44,886 bases of DNA from an uncultured Pseudomonadales bacterium (GTDB lineage Bacteria > Pseudomonadota > Gammaproteobacteria > Pseudomonadales > UBA7434): positions 1 through 44,886 of the forward strand of contig CAJQQO010000111.1 of assembly GCA_905480475.1 (NCBI GenBank), given 5' to 3'. The position numbers and the translations under genes were made by a program. Each line of letters opens with the position of its first letter. Positions within the stretch are counted from its first letter, which is position 1. The notes below the pieces were generated by a model. That model searched no databases, was not told the DNA's origin, and was given only the letters and a program-made list of their open reading frames with translations. Positions 8,816 to 16,734 of the stretch are shown here, piece by piece.

Positions 8816-9421
8816 TCACTGCAACTCTGGTCTCTTCCCAGTAAACTGCCCAAAATGCTTCTGAATCCCAGAAAGATCCGCCTCCACATCTCCAGTCGTC
8901 CGCAACAGCGGCCCAAAATGCACCGTCTTACTAGGAAAATCCCACGCCACCAAAAACACCGGCACATCGGCCTTATGGGCAATATTCAAAAACCCAGTCC
9001 TCCATTTATCAACCTTACTCCGCGTACCTTCAGGCGCCAACACAAACCAAAGTTTCTCGCTTCGCTCAAAATGCTCCACCACCGAACCGACCGATCCACG
9101 GGCGCCACTGCGATCAACCGGAATAAACCCCAGCCAGCGCCAAAGCTTATCAATCGGCCAAATAAACGCTTCCTTTTTCATCATAATGGAAGCCTTAACC
9201 CCTAAGGACAAAATTATCGGCACCGCAATCACAAAATCCCAATTGGATGTATGCGGCGCAGCCGCTACCATCATTTTTTTTTCGTTCGGCAAACTACCCT
9301 CATAACGCCAGCCCGACAGCCGCATAAAAAACCGACCAATCGCTCTAGCGATACGGCTATTCATGGCAGGCATTTCACTGGGAATTAACTGCGGATCATT
9401 TAACGACTTGGGTTCATTCAT
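8816..9421 (-). CDS. PlsC-like glycerophospholipid acyltransferase
   Basis: A 201-residue member of the lysophospholipid acyltransferase superfamily, which moves acyl groups onto glycerophosphate or related acceptors at the inner membrane. Motif I HX4D is H57-TSNW-D62 and motif III is PEGTRS at 130-135. Hydrophobic segments near 50-56 and 64-80 would anchor it. It is shorter than typical PlsC (about 240) and has the compact form often annotated simply as 1-acyl-sn-glycerol-3-phosphate acyltransferase, so the substrate is uncertain. It converges on argA with a 34-base gap. Its 3' third also uses ggg, gag and ttg codons unusually often, matching the shift seen in the argA 3' end. ATG start, 57 bases downstream of the exonuclease gene's stop codon. 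Confidence 0.85.
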   Translation of the reverse strand: MNEPKSLNDPQLIPSEMPAMNSRIARAIGRFFMRLSGWRYEGSLPNEKKMMVAAAPHTSNWDFVIAVPIILSLGVKASIMMKKEAFIWPIDKLWRWLGFIPVDRSGARGSVGSVVEHFERSEKLWFVLAPEGTRSKVDKWRTGFLNIAHKADVPVFLVAWDFPSKTVHFGPLLRTTGDVEADLSGIQKHFGQFTGKRPELQ

Positions 9422-9478
9422 AGGCGGCTATTGTACAAATCTAAATACAGCAATGCAGTAAAAAACGACCAACGCGAT

Positions 9479-10930
9479 TTAAACAAAAATCTCGTCGTTG
9501 ATGATTTCGCTGAGCGGTCGCGCAAGATGAATATACCGATTGAGTAACCTATAGGTTTCTCGATCAAACCAGCTTTGCGTTTTATTATTTTTAATCGCAC
9601 TCATTAACGGCTCAATATCTGACTCGGTTTCGACACTACCAAAATACGCCCACTGATCAATAACATGAATCGCCCTAGTCAAGCCCAAATCATCTTGATG
9701 ATCTTCATAGGATTCACTGATAAAAGCCGGACCGTCAAACGGCCATTGCAATATTTTTTCTGCCTCAAAAGCATTTAGCAAGCGCAAGTTGTGCTGAGCC
9801 ACACTTTCTTTTTCAACACATACACCAGCACAGCGTTTTAATTGATAATTAAAACAACTACCTTTAGATTTCTCAATACCCAATGCTTTTTTGCATAGTT
9901 TGTTATCTGCAATAATAGTGTCTAACCATTTATTGGCTTTGCTACGACCAGTAAACAAACCATAAAGTTGCTGCGAGAATGTCGCATACTCAGATGAACC
10001 ACCAAACGGCCTATCACTTAACATCGGCAATAACACCCCGTCGGTATTTTTTTGCAATTCAAAAGACCACATACTTAGGTAACGCCGTTGACGACGATTA
10101 TAAATCGGGCTTTTGATTTTGATCTCTTGATTTTCTAATAATAAAGCGCCTAATTCACCCGCCGTCACAGTCCAGTCCAGATCTCTTATTTCCTGCGATA
10201 AACGCATCTCTTTGCTGTTAGTTAAATCGGCATTAAAGTGTGATTTAACTCGCTCGGATAAATTAACGCTTTTACCAATATATAACAGGCTGTTGTTCTC
10301 CCCGTAAAAACGATAAACACCCGGCACAGTTGGAATGGCGTCAATAACATTCATGGCTATATGAATTGGCTGAGAAGGTCGTTTAAACTGCGACTGCGCT
10401 GCCGCGTTAACCGCATCAATACCTTGATCGGCAATCGCGTATTCGACAAAGGTACACATCGCCTCAACATCAGCCATCGCCCTATGACTGGTTTCACGAT
10501 GATAATTGATCCGCTGACAAATAGAGTCCAGGCTATGACTTTTAAACTGGGGATATAAAGCACGTGATAATTTAACCGTACAGACCACCTTGGGCCTAAA
10601 ATGAATATCCTGATGCGCAAAAGCCGCTTTTAAAAAGCCATAATCAAAGCGCGCGTTATGGGCAATAAATATTGCATCGTTAAGTAGTTCGTATAATTCA
10701 GGCGCAAGATCATCAAAGTAAGCTTGATCACTTACCATCGCATTGCTAATACCGGTTAACTGCTGAATAAAACCGGAAATCGACTTGCCCGGATTAACCA
10801 GTCGCTGCCAATTCATTACATCACCATCAGGATGATATAAGCGCAAACCAACTTCAGTTATCGCCTCAACCCGCGGACTGGTTCCCGTGGTTTCAAGATC
10901 GACAAATGCGCATACTTGATTTAACAACAT
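9479..10930 (-). CDS. DEDDh 3'-5' exonuclease fused to GIY-YIG (Cho/UvrC-like) nuclease
   Basis: A 483-residue fusion of two nucleases. Residues 1-170 form a DnaQ/PolC-epsilon-like DEDDh exonuclease: D11 and E13 in FVDLETTG, D96 in HNARFDYGF, H149 and D154 in HRAMADVEA. Residues about 198-280 form a GIY-YIG endonuclease: GVY at 204-206, YIG at 217-219 and R227 in the helix after. The rest resembles the Cho/UvrC N-terminal half, with Cys residues in GSCFNYQLKRCAGVCV. The order exonuclease-Cho is a known family, presumed to act in DNA repair as an alternative to UvrC incision, but its role is less studied than that of UvrC itself. ATG start. It lies downstream of ppk-ppx on the same strand, 90 bases after ppx, and could be part of that transcript. 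Confidence 0.9.
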   Translation of the reverse strand: MLLNQVCAFVDLETTGTSPRVEAITEVGLRLYHPDGDVMNWQRLVNPGKSISGFIQQLTGISNAMVSDQAYFDDLAPELYELLNDAIFIAHNARFDYGFLKAAFAHQDIHFRPKVVCTVKLSRALYPQFKSHSLDSICQRINYHRETSHRAMADVEAMCTFVEYAIADQGIDAVNAAAQSQFKRPSQPIHIAMNVIDAIPTVPGVYRFYGENNSLLYIGKSVNLSERVKSHFNADLTNSKEMRLSQEIRDLDWTVTAGELGALLLENQEIKIKSPIYNRRQRRYLSMWSFELQKNTDGVLLPMLSDRPFGGSSEYATFSQQLYGLFTGRSKANKWLDTIIADNKLCKKALGIEKSKGSCFNYQLKRCAGVCVEKESVAQHNLRLLNAFEAEKILQWPFDGPAFISESYEDHQDDLGLTRAIHVIDQWAYFGSVETESDIEPLMSAIKNNKTQSWFDRETYRLLNRYIHLARPLSEIINDEIFV

Positions 10931-11020
10931 AGTGAAAAACTTTTATTAAAATGAGTTTTTTTAAATCGTAATCTTTTATAACACTGTCTAACAATGACAT
11001 TGACCATGCCAAGCTTGTGG

Positions 11021-12631
11021 CTAAGCGTATTCCACTAATAACGCACTATCGATTCTTTGCATATATTCGGCTTCTTGCTCCAAATCGGCATTGAGTAGAT
11101 GATTAAGCTCAAGCTCACTCGAATCAATTGTTAAGGTTAGGTTTGAGCCGCTGGCTTTTAGCGCTAGCTGCTTAAGTGGTAGTGGCAATCTTAAATTATT
11201 TAAAAGCACCGCTAATCGCAGCAAGCGAGTTAAACGCACTAATTGCTTGATGCCTACACCACGCATTAACGGTAAATTTTCTAATTTTAAACGCTTGCGA
11301 TGATTACCTACTAACACAGCTAATATCAGTTGCTGCTCCTGATTGTAGCCGGGCAAGTCGCTGTGATCTAACACATAGGCTGAGTGCCGATGCACATTAC
11401 TCGAACTTATCTGTAAACCAACCTCATGTAGCTGTGCGGCCTCGTGCAATAACTCTTTTAATATCGGCGATTTCAAATCCCAATCACTGGCTACTTGCGA
11501 GTAAAAATAATCGCAAGTCTCGGCAACTTGCTCGGCATAAGGTATATCAAGTAAGTAACGGGCCTGCAAGCTTTGGCGGGTGCGCTGACGAATATCGTCA
11601 TGGCGCATTTGTTGATCCATTTCATAAAGTATGCCTTCCCTTAATGCGGCATCACAGTAATGTAGCGATTTTATTTTTAAGCTATCCATAACCGCAAGCA
11701 AAATTGCCAGACCACTTGGCACTAAATGCTGTCGCGATTCACTAACCCCTAGCGTTTGCAATTCATCAAGATGCTCAATACTTAAAATCCAGTCGCGCAA
11801 GGTCGCTAAGTCATCACGATGCAAATGGCCTTCAGCTCGATCGTTATCGCACAGTTCAAAAACCGCCTTGGCTAATACTTTTGCTGTACCCGAGGTTGCA
11901 AATACCTGATCCCACTCGCCACGACCCAAGCTATTTGCGCAGTGTTCCATCTGCTGCATTGCGGCGGTATAGGCTTTACCAAAGGTTTTTTTATTTACAA
12001 TTTTTGGAAAGTATCGACGCGAGTAACTGACACATCCCATACGCCGACTCTCGCGCACATGCGGATCAAAACCCTGCCCCAAAGCTAACTCGGTACTGCC
12101 ACCACCAATATCGATAACCAACGCGCTACCGCTTAAGGTTTCGGTATGCGCAACACCTTGAAAAATTAGTCGCGCTTCTTCGCGGCCGGAAATCACCTCA
12201 ATCGGGAAGCCCACCGCTTGCTCGGCCAATGATAAAAAATAATCGCGATTTTGCGCAGCTCTAACAGTGTAGGTAGCTACAATACGGACTTGATCGGGCG
12301 AGCAATCTTTTAACAATTGCCCCATTTGCTCAAGGCATTGAACGCCACGCTCCATCGCCTTATTACTCAGGCTCAAGTTATCATCCAAACCGGCGGCTAA
12401 TTGCACTTGCTCTTTACGGCTTTGCACCGATTGCAAAGCCCCCATAACCGTGCGCGCAACAATTAAGTGGAAACTATTAGAACCAATATCGATGGCACCT
12501 AACAGCTGCGACTCTGGTAGCGAAGGTGTATCCGGTGTGGAGGTTTTACTGTCGCCTTTAGAAACGACAGAACTTTTGATGTCGTTATTATTTTTAGCTT
12601 TTTTAGCGGCGCTCTTTATACTTCTTGTCAT
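11021..12631 (-). CDS. ppx: Exopolyphosphatase (Ppx/GppA family)
   Basis: Ppx releases phosphate from the ends of inorganic polyphosphate; GppA paralogues hydrolyse pppGpp. The 536-residue protein has the ASKHA phosphate-1 motif GAIDIGSNSFHLIVAR near residue 45, the phosphate-2 motif VIDIGGGSTELALG near 172, and a C-terminal HD-like helical region (LHEVGLQISSSNVHRHSAYVL). The first 40 or so residues are Lys/Ser/Pro-rich and poorly conserved, so a later start is possible. It follows ppk by 41 bases on the same strand, the E. coli-type ppk-ppx arrangement, which favours Ppx over GppA. Confidence 0.93.
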   Translation of the reverse strand: MTRSIKSAAKKAKNNNDIKSSVVSKGDSKTSTPDTPSLPESQLLGAIDIGSNSFHLIVARTVMGALQSVQSRKEQVQLAAGLDDNLSLSNKAMERGVQCLEQMGQLLKDCSPDQVRIVATYTVRAAQNRDYFLSLAEQAVGFPIEVISGREEARLIFQGVAHTETLSGSALVIDIGGGSTELALGQGFDPHVRESRRMGCVSYSRRYFPKIVNKKTFGKAYTAAMQQMEHCANSLGRGEWDQVFATSGTAKVLAKAVFELCDNDRAEGHLHRDDLATLRDWILSIEHLDELQTLGVSESRQHLVPSGLAILLAVMDSLKIKSLHYCDAALREGILYEMDQQMRHDDIRQRTRQSLQARYLLDIPYAEQVAETCDYFYSQVASDWDLKSPILKELLHEAAQLHEVGLQISSSNVHRHSAYVLDHSDLPGYNQEQQLILAVLVGNHRKRLKLENLPLMRGVGIKQLVRLTRLLRLAVLLNNLRLPLPLKQLALKASGSNLTLTIDSSELELNHLLNADLEQEAEYMQRIDSALLVEYA

Positions 12632-12672
12632 GCATAAACCATATACGAAATTGATTACTCATCAACATTTTT

Positions 12673-14733
12673 TTATTTCTTACTTTCCAGTTTTTTTATC
12701 ATATCGTAAATAGCAAACTGAGAGCGAATTTTACGCTTATTACCGCGTGGTTTGTAAATATTCGACTGTTCGGCATCAATTATTCGGGCTTTGGTGGTAT
12801 CCGACCACTGCAATTCAAGAATATCAATAATTTTCTGCTTAAGCTTGGGGTCGTAAACAGGACAGCCCACCTCAACCCGCTGATCGATATTACGGGTCAT
12901 CCAATCCGCCGAAGACAGAATCACATTTGGGTCGCCGCCATTATGATAAATGGCAACGCGCGGATGTTCAAGAAAGCGATCGACAATAGAAATAACCTGA
13001 ATATTTTTGCTAAAGCCTTCAACGCCCGGAACTAAAGAACAAATACCGCGAACGATCATGCGGATTTTGACACCAGCATTACTGGCCGCATATAAGCGAT
13101 TAATAATTCCAACATCGTCAATATTATTGAGTTTTAAAAATATAAATGCTTTTTTACCTGCATTGGCAGCAGTAATTTCTCTATCAATCGCCATATAAAT
13201 TCGCGACCGACTCTCAATCGGAGAAACCCATAAGTGATTAAAGGTAAAGCGCTTGTAACTGTGAGTAATAAACTCAAAGACATTACTCACTTCCGAGGCA
13301 ATTTCGGCATGACTGGTAAACAGCGAAAAGTCAGTATAGGTTTTGGCCGTTTTCTCATGGAAGTTGCCAGTACCAATATGCGCATACCGGACTAGCTGAT
13401 CATCTTCGGAACGAGTCACTAATACTAATTTGCAATGGCTCTTTAAAGTTGGCACACCAAATTCAACTTTAATGCCCGCCTCGGTCAATACCTTTGCCCA
13501 CTCGATATTGGCTTCTTCGTCAAAGCGCGCAGTAAGCTCCAGCACCACCGTTACTTTTTTACCGTTTTCTACCGCATCGATTAGGGATTTAACGATGCGA
13601 CTGCGCTTAGCCAAACGGTACGCACTAATTTTTATATCTCGCACCGCAGGATCAAATGCGGCCTGACGTAAAAACTCGGTGACGTAGCGAAACTTATGAT
13701 AGGGATAATAAAGTAAAATATCCTTGGCTTTAATCGCTTCAAACACATTGGGATGCCGTTCAAAATCCCGGCTATTGAGCGCCGGTAACTTAGAGTTCTC
13801 AAGATACACACGACCAACATTGGGAAAACCAATAAAATCGCGAAAGTTATGGTAGCGGCCACCGGGGATCACCGAATCATAACTAGACATGCCCAGCTTC
13901 TTTTTTAACAGCTTAATCATTTCCTGCGGCATTTCTCTATCATGCACAAAACGCACAGGAGCCGCAGTAAGCCTGCGCTTAACACCGGCAGACATCTGCT
14001 CAAGTAGCGATTGATCAATATCGTCCAACACACCAAAGTCGGCATCACGTGTCATCTTCATGGAATAAGATAAGCAAGTGTCATACTCAAAAAAGGGTCT
14101 GAAAATATCGTCGGCGCAGTAGCGAATAATATTGTCTAATAAAATAATATTTTTACGCTTATTGGATTTTTGTTTAGGTAAGCGGATAAAGCGCGGCGCA
14201 TCATTGGTAGGCACTTCAACAACAGCGTAACGCACATTGTCTTTACTGCGCATCTCGACAACCAAATAGGTTAAGTCGTCTTTAAGCACATTGCTGAGTG
14301 AGGTATCATCTTCAACAATAATAGGAGCGATATACCGCAGTAACTTCTCACGAAAATATTTATGTAACCAAACACTTTGCTCATCGCTAATTTGGGTTTC
14401 ATTAACAATAAAAATATGCCGCTTGGCTAAACCTTTTAGAACATCGGTATAGATAATATCAAACTGCTCTTGCAGCTTAAGCACTTTTTCCTGAATCATG
14501 TTGAGTAATCGTTTACTTCCCGTGGCATCACCACCGGCGCGATCAATCAACAAACGTCGCCGAACATCAGCAACACGCACCCGGAAAAACTCATCCTGGT
14601 TGTTAGAAAAAATGCCGAGAAAGCGAACCCGTTCAATAATGGGCACCGAGTGATCTACCGCTTCCTGCAACACCCGCTCGTTAAAGGATAACCAACTTAG
14701 CTCTTTTTCAATATAGGGAATTTCTTTATCCAT
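12673..14733 (-). CDS. ppk1: Polyphosphate kinase 1
   Basis: Ppk1 polymerises the gamma-phosphate of ATP into inorganic polyphosphate and acts at the membrane as an oligomer. The 686-residue protein has the full domain order: N-terminal helical domain (IPYIEKELSWLSFNERVLQEA), head domain, then two PLD-like catalytic domains. The autophosphorylated histidine lies in YAHIGTGNFHEKTA near residue 451. The second active-site histidine is in the RFLEHPRVAIY segment near 588. ATG 14733 is preceded by AAAGAG. As first gene of a probable ppk-ppx operon it would be driven from the 14734-15032 gap, which holds a perfect FNR/Anr-like palindrome; a Pho-type control was looked for but only a weak resemblance was seen. 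Confidence 0.97.
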   Translation of the reverse strand: MDKEIPYIEKELSWLSFNERVLQEAVDHSVPIIERVRFLGIFSNNQDEFFRVRVADVRRRLLIDRAGGDATGSKRLLNMIQEKVLKLQEQFDIIYTDVLKGLAKRHIFIVNETQISDEQSVWLHKYFREKLLRYIAPIIVEDDTSLSNVLKDDLTYLVVEMRSKDNVRYAVVEVPTNDAPRFIRLPKQKSNKRKNIILLDNIIRYCADDIFRPFFEYDTCLSYSMKMTRDADFGVLDDIDQSLLEQMSAGVKRRLTAAPVRFVHDREMPQEMIKLLKKKLGMSSYDSVIPGGRYHNFRDFIGFPNVGRVYLENSKLPALNSRDFERHPNVFEAIKAKDILLYYPYHKFRYVTEFLRQAAFDPAVRDIKISAYRLAKRSRIVKSLIDAVENGKKVTVVLELTARFDEEANIEWAKVLTEAGIKVEFGVPTLKSHCKLVLVTRSEDDQLVRYAHIGTGNFHEKTAKTYTDFSLFTSHAEIASEVSNVFEFITHSYKRFTFNHLWVSPIESRSRIYMAIDREITAANAGKKAFIFLKLNNIDDVGIINRLYAASNAGVKIRMIVRGICSLVPGVEGFSKNIQVISIVDRFLEHPRVAIYHNGGDPNVILSSADWMTRNIDQRVEVGCPVYDPKLKQKIIDILELQWSDTTKARIIDAEQSNIYKPRGNKRKIRSQFAIYDMIKKLESKK

Positions 14734-15032
14734 ATGGCTCTTTTTACCGACAATAGTTTTATCACCAGCAAGTAGTAATAGCTGGCTAGATTAACTCGCT
14801 GCTAAGGGTTTACAACACGCTCTGGGAAGCCGGTAATTAAACCATTTTTTGCCTATGCTTAGCTATCTTGGTCCGCTAATGATTTGTTACTTAATTATTG
14901 GCTGCAAGCCTGCCAAGGCGTTGATATATATCAACGCCGGTGATTTCTCCATAGCCAAGCTTTTGTTCTGTGTCATAAATATGCAATAAAAAGTTCATAT
15001 TTCCACAACAGGCCGCAGCTAATCTTGACAAT
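14734..15032. other. Divergent intergenic region between ppk1 and the PAP2 gene
   Basis: 299 bases with no convincing ORF. The main feature is the 22-bp palindrome at 14917-14938 described separately. It must contain promoters for both flanking genes. TGTCATAAA near 14971 faintly recalls half of a Pho box but has no good second half. Confidence 0.5.
14917..14938. promoter_or_regulatory. 22-bp perfect palindrome with consensus FNR/Anr box
   Basis: GGCGTTGATATATATCAACGCC is a perfect inverted repeat. Its core TTGAT-ATAT-ATCAA (14921-14934) matches exactly the TTGAT-N4-ATCAA consensus for FNR/Anr oxygen-responsive regulators. It lies about 190 bases from the ppk1 start and about 105 bases from the PAP2 start. 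If activation follows the usual -41.5 geometry, start sites near 14886 (minus strand) or 14969 (plus strand) would be expected; the minus side has an AT-rich -10-like ATAATT at about 14893-14898. No fnr/anr gene is in the window. Which gene it controls is inference. Confidence 0.55.
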
Positions 15033-15545
15033 ATGCAGATACTTAATCGTTTGGTAGACTATGACCAACGCATTTTCTTATGGTGCGCCGCATTCAGTCA
15101 CACCAAAAACCTACATACAGCCGCGCGTATTATCTCTCGCACCGGGGATGGTTATTTACAAGTATTTTTACCGCTGCTAATTTGGGCCTATATCGGCGCG
15201 TCGGCTTTTACATTTGTGAATGTCCTCGTACTCGCTTTTACCATCGAACGCAGCCTGTACTGGGTGCTTAAAAATAGTCTTAAACGACGACGTCCTCCAG
15301 CTGCGATTCCGCGTTTTAAAGCTCTGATTACTGTTTCAGACGAATTTAGCTTTCCGTCCGGACATACCTCCGGCGCATTTTTGCTAGCGATTTTAGTTTC
15401 AAGCTATATTCCCATACTGGCAATACCCTTATTTATCTGGGTGGCCTGTGTTGGTTTATCGCGCGTTATGTTAGGCGTGCATTTTCCTGCCGATATTATT
15501 GCTGGCATGGTACTTGGCGGTAGCATTGCCTTGCTCTTTCTATAA
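15033..15545 (+). CDS. PAP2-family membrane phosphatase (lipid/undecaprenyl-PP phosphatase-like)
   Basis: A 170-residue integral membrane phosphatase with all three PAP2 signature blocks: KX6RP at K80...R87-P88, PSGH at 108-111, and SRX5HX3D at S143-R144...H150...D154. H111 and H150 are the expected proton donor and phosphohistidine nucleophile. About five or six hydrophobic segments are seen, placing the active site at the periplasmic face. Substrates of the family include undecaprenyl diphosphate, phosphatidylglycerophosphate and phosphatidic acid; the sequence does not decide among them. The next gene, 61 bases downstream on the same strand, is a MurG-like glycosyltransferase, which hints at polyprenyl- or lipid-linked glycan metabolism. 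Confidence 0.88.
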   Translation: MQILNRLVDYDQRIFLWCAAFSHTKNLHTAARIISRTGDGYLQVFLPLLIWAYIGASAFTFVNVLVLAFTIERSLYWVLKNSLKRRRPPAAIPRFKALITVSDEFSFPSGHTSGAFLLAILVSSYIPILAIPLFIWVACVGLSRVMLGVHFPADIIAGMVLGGSIALLFL

Positions 15546-15606
15546 ATACCACCTATCTAGACCTTACTTTATCTAATTCAGCTTACTGTTATTGTTTTTA
15601 AAATCT

Positions 15607-16674
15607 ATGAGAATACTTTACGGCATTCAAGGCACGGGCAACGGTCATATTAGCCGAGCCCGTATGCTCGCCCGTCATTTTAGCAACAGCAATATTGAGG
15701 TCACTTATCTTCTTTCCGGACGCAGCCGCGACAAGTTTTTTGATATGGACGCTTTTGGTGATTTTATTTGCTTACGCGGCCTAACCTTTTATAGCGAAAA
15801 TGGTCGAGTGAACTATCCCAAGACGGCAATAAAAAATAATATCTTTCGCTTTGCCGCCGACATGCTCGCATTGGATGTAAGTGCTTACGATTTAATTATT
15901 AGCGACTTTGAGCCTATTAGCGCCTGGGCCGGAAAACTGCGCGGCGTTAAAGTGATTGGCCTTGGTCATCAATATGCCTTTGGACATAATATCCCGCGCG
16001 CAGGAGCCAACTTAATCGCCAGCAATGTTATGCGCTTTTTTGCACCGGCAAGTTTTCCTTTGGGTTTGCATTGGCATCACTTTGGCAATCCCATCCTGCC
16101 GCCTATTATTGATACCGATATTAAACGTGTCGGTTCTACGGCTAAAGATGCCGCTATAGCTACAAACAAAAAATCCATTGTTATCTATCTGCCGTTTGAA
16201 AATCAACAAAGCGTACAGGCACTGGTAAGCCCTTTAAAAGATTTTCAATTTACTATCTATTCACCGGAATTAAAAGATGAAGATCACGGACATATTGCTT
16301 TGCGCAAAACTAGTCTTCACGGATTTAAACGCGATCTAGAATCATCGCAAGGCGTTATTTGCAATTCGGGCTTTGAATTAATTAGCGAATGCCTATATTT
16401 GGGCCTGCCAGTCTTAAGCAAACCTCAAGGCGGACAAATGGAACAGCTAAGCAACGCCGAAGCGTTAAAAACGTTGGCTTATGCTACAACTACTAATCAG
16501 TTGGATACCTTAAATATTCAGCAATGGTTAAACAACTTATCCACACCAATAATATTAAGATTTCCGGACGTTGCCAAACGAGTAGTGGAATGGTTATCGA
16601 CTGGCCAGCAAGAAACCGCTAGCGAGCTAAGCCAAACTTTATGGGCGCAAGTAGAGAAAACTAAAGAAAAGTAG
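15607..16674 (+). CDS. MurG-like glycosyltransferase (GT-B fold)
   Basis: A 355-residue protein that starts MRILYGIQGTGNGHISRAR, the glycine-rich N-terminal loop of GT-B enzymes of the MurG/GT28 kind and of the conserved MJ1255-type glycosyltransferase family. The C-terminal half has GVICNSGFELISECLYLGLP followed by KPQGGQMEQLSNA near 272-285, the usual nucleotide-sugar-binding region. I chose ATG 15607; a TTG at 15592 in frame adds five residues and is less likely. Donor and acceptor are unknown. The upstream PAP2 phosphatase gene is close (61 bases), so the two may be co-transcribed and act on the same lipid-linked product. True MurG is not expected here because no mur/fts genes surround it. 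Confidence 0.8.
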   Translation: MRILYGIQGTGNGHISRARMLARHFSNSNIEVTYLLSGRSRDKFFDMDAFGDFICLRGLTFYSENGRVNYPKTAIKNNIFRFAADMLALDVSAYDLIISDFEPISAWAGKLRGVKVIGLGHQYAFGHNIPRAGANLIASNVMRFFAPASFPLGLHWHHFGNPILPPIIDTDIKRVGSTAKDAAIATNKKSIVIYLPFENQQSVQALVSPLKDFQFTIYSPELKDEDHGHIALRKTSLHGFKRDLESSQGVICNSGFELISECLYLGLPVLSKPQGGQMEQLSNAEALKTLAYATTTNQLDTLNIQQWLNNLSTPIILRFPDVAKRVVEWLSTGQQETASELSQTLWAQVEKTKEK

Positions 16675-16678
16675 AAAA

Positions 16679-16708
16679 CTATCGTCCCCACATACTCGGG
16701 GACGATAG
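16679..16708. terminator. Strong hairpin between convergent genes (bidirectional terminator)
   Basis: CTATCGTCCCC (16679-16689) pairs perfectly with GGGGACGATAG (16698-16708) around an 8-base loop, an 11-bp GC-containing stem. It sits between the glycosyltransferase stop and the metY stop. Read on the minus strand it is followed by a U-rich stretch (AGTTTTCTACTTTT), so it should best stop metY transcription. On the plus strand the tail is poor. Confidence 0.75.
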
Positions 16709-16734
16709 CGTAAAGCCTTTGCACTAGAACTTTA

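Noticed and set aside
8786..9205. 139-residue plus-strand frame
   Set aside because: It lies antisense to the PlsC-like gene, is rich in Lys/Arg/Pro, and shows no family features; a shadow of the real gene.
14965..14995. Pho box upstream of the PAP2 or ppk genes
   Set aside because: TGTCATAAA matches one half, but the second repeat is poor, so no claim is made.
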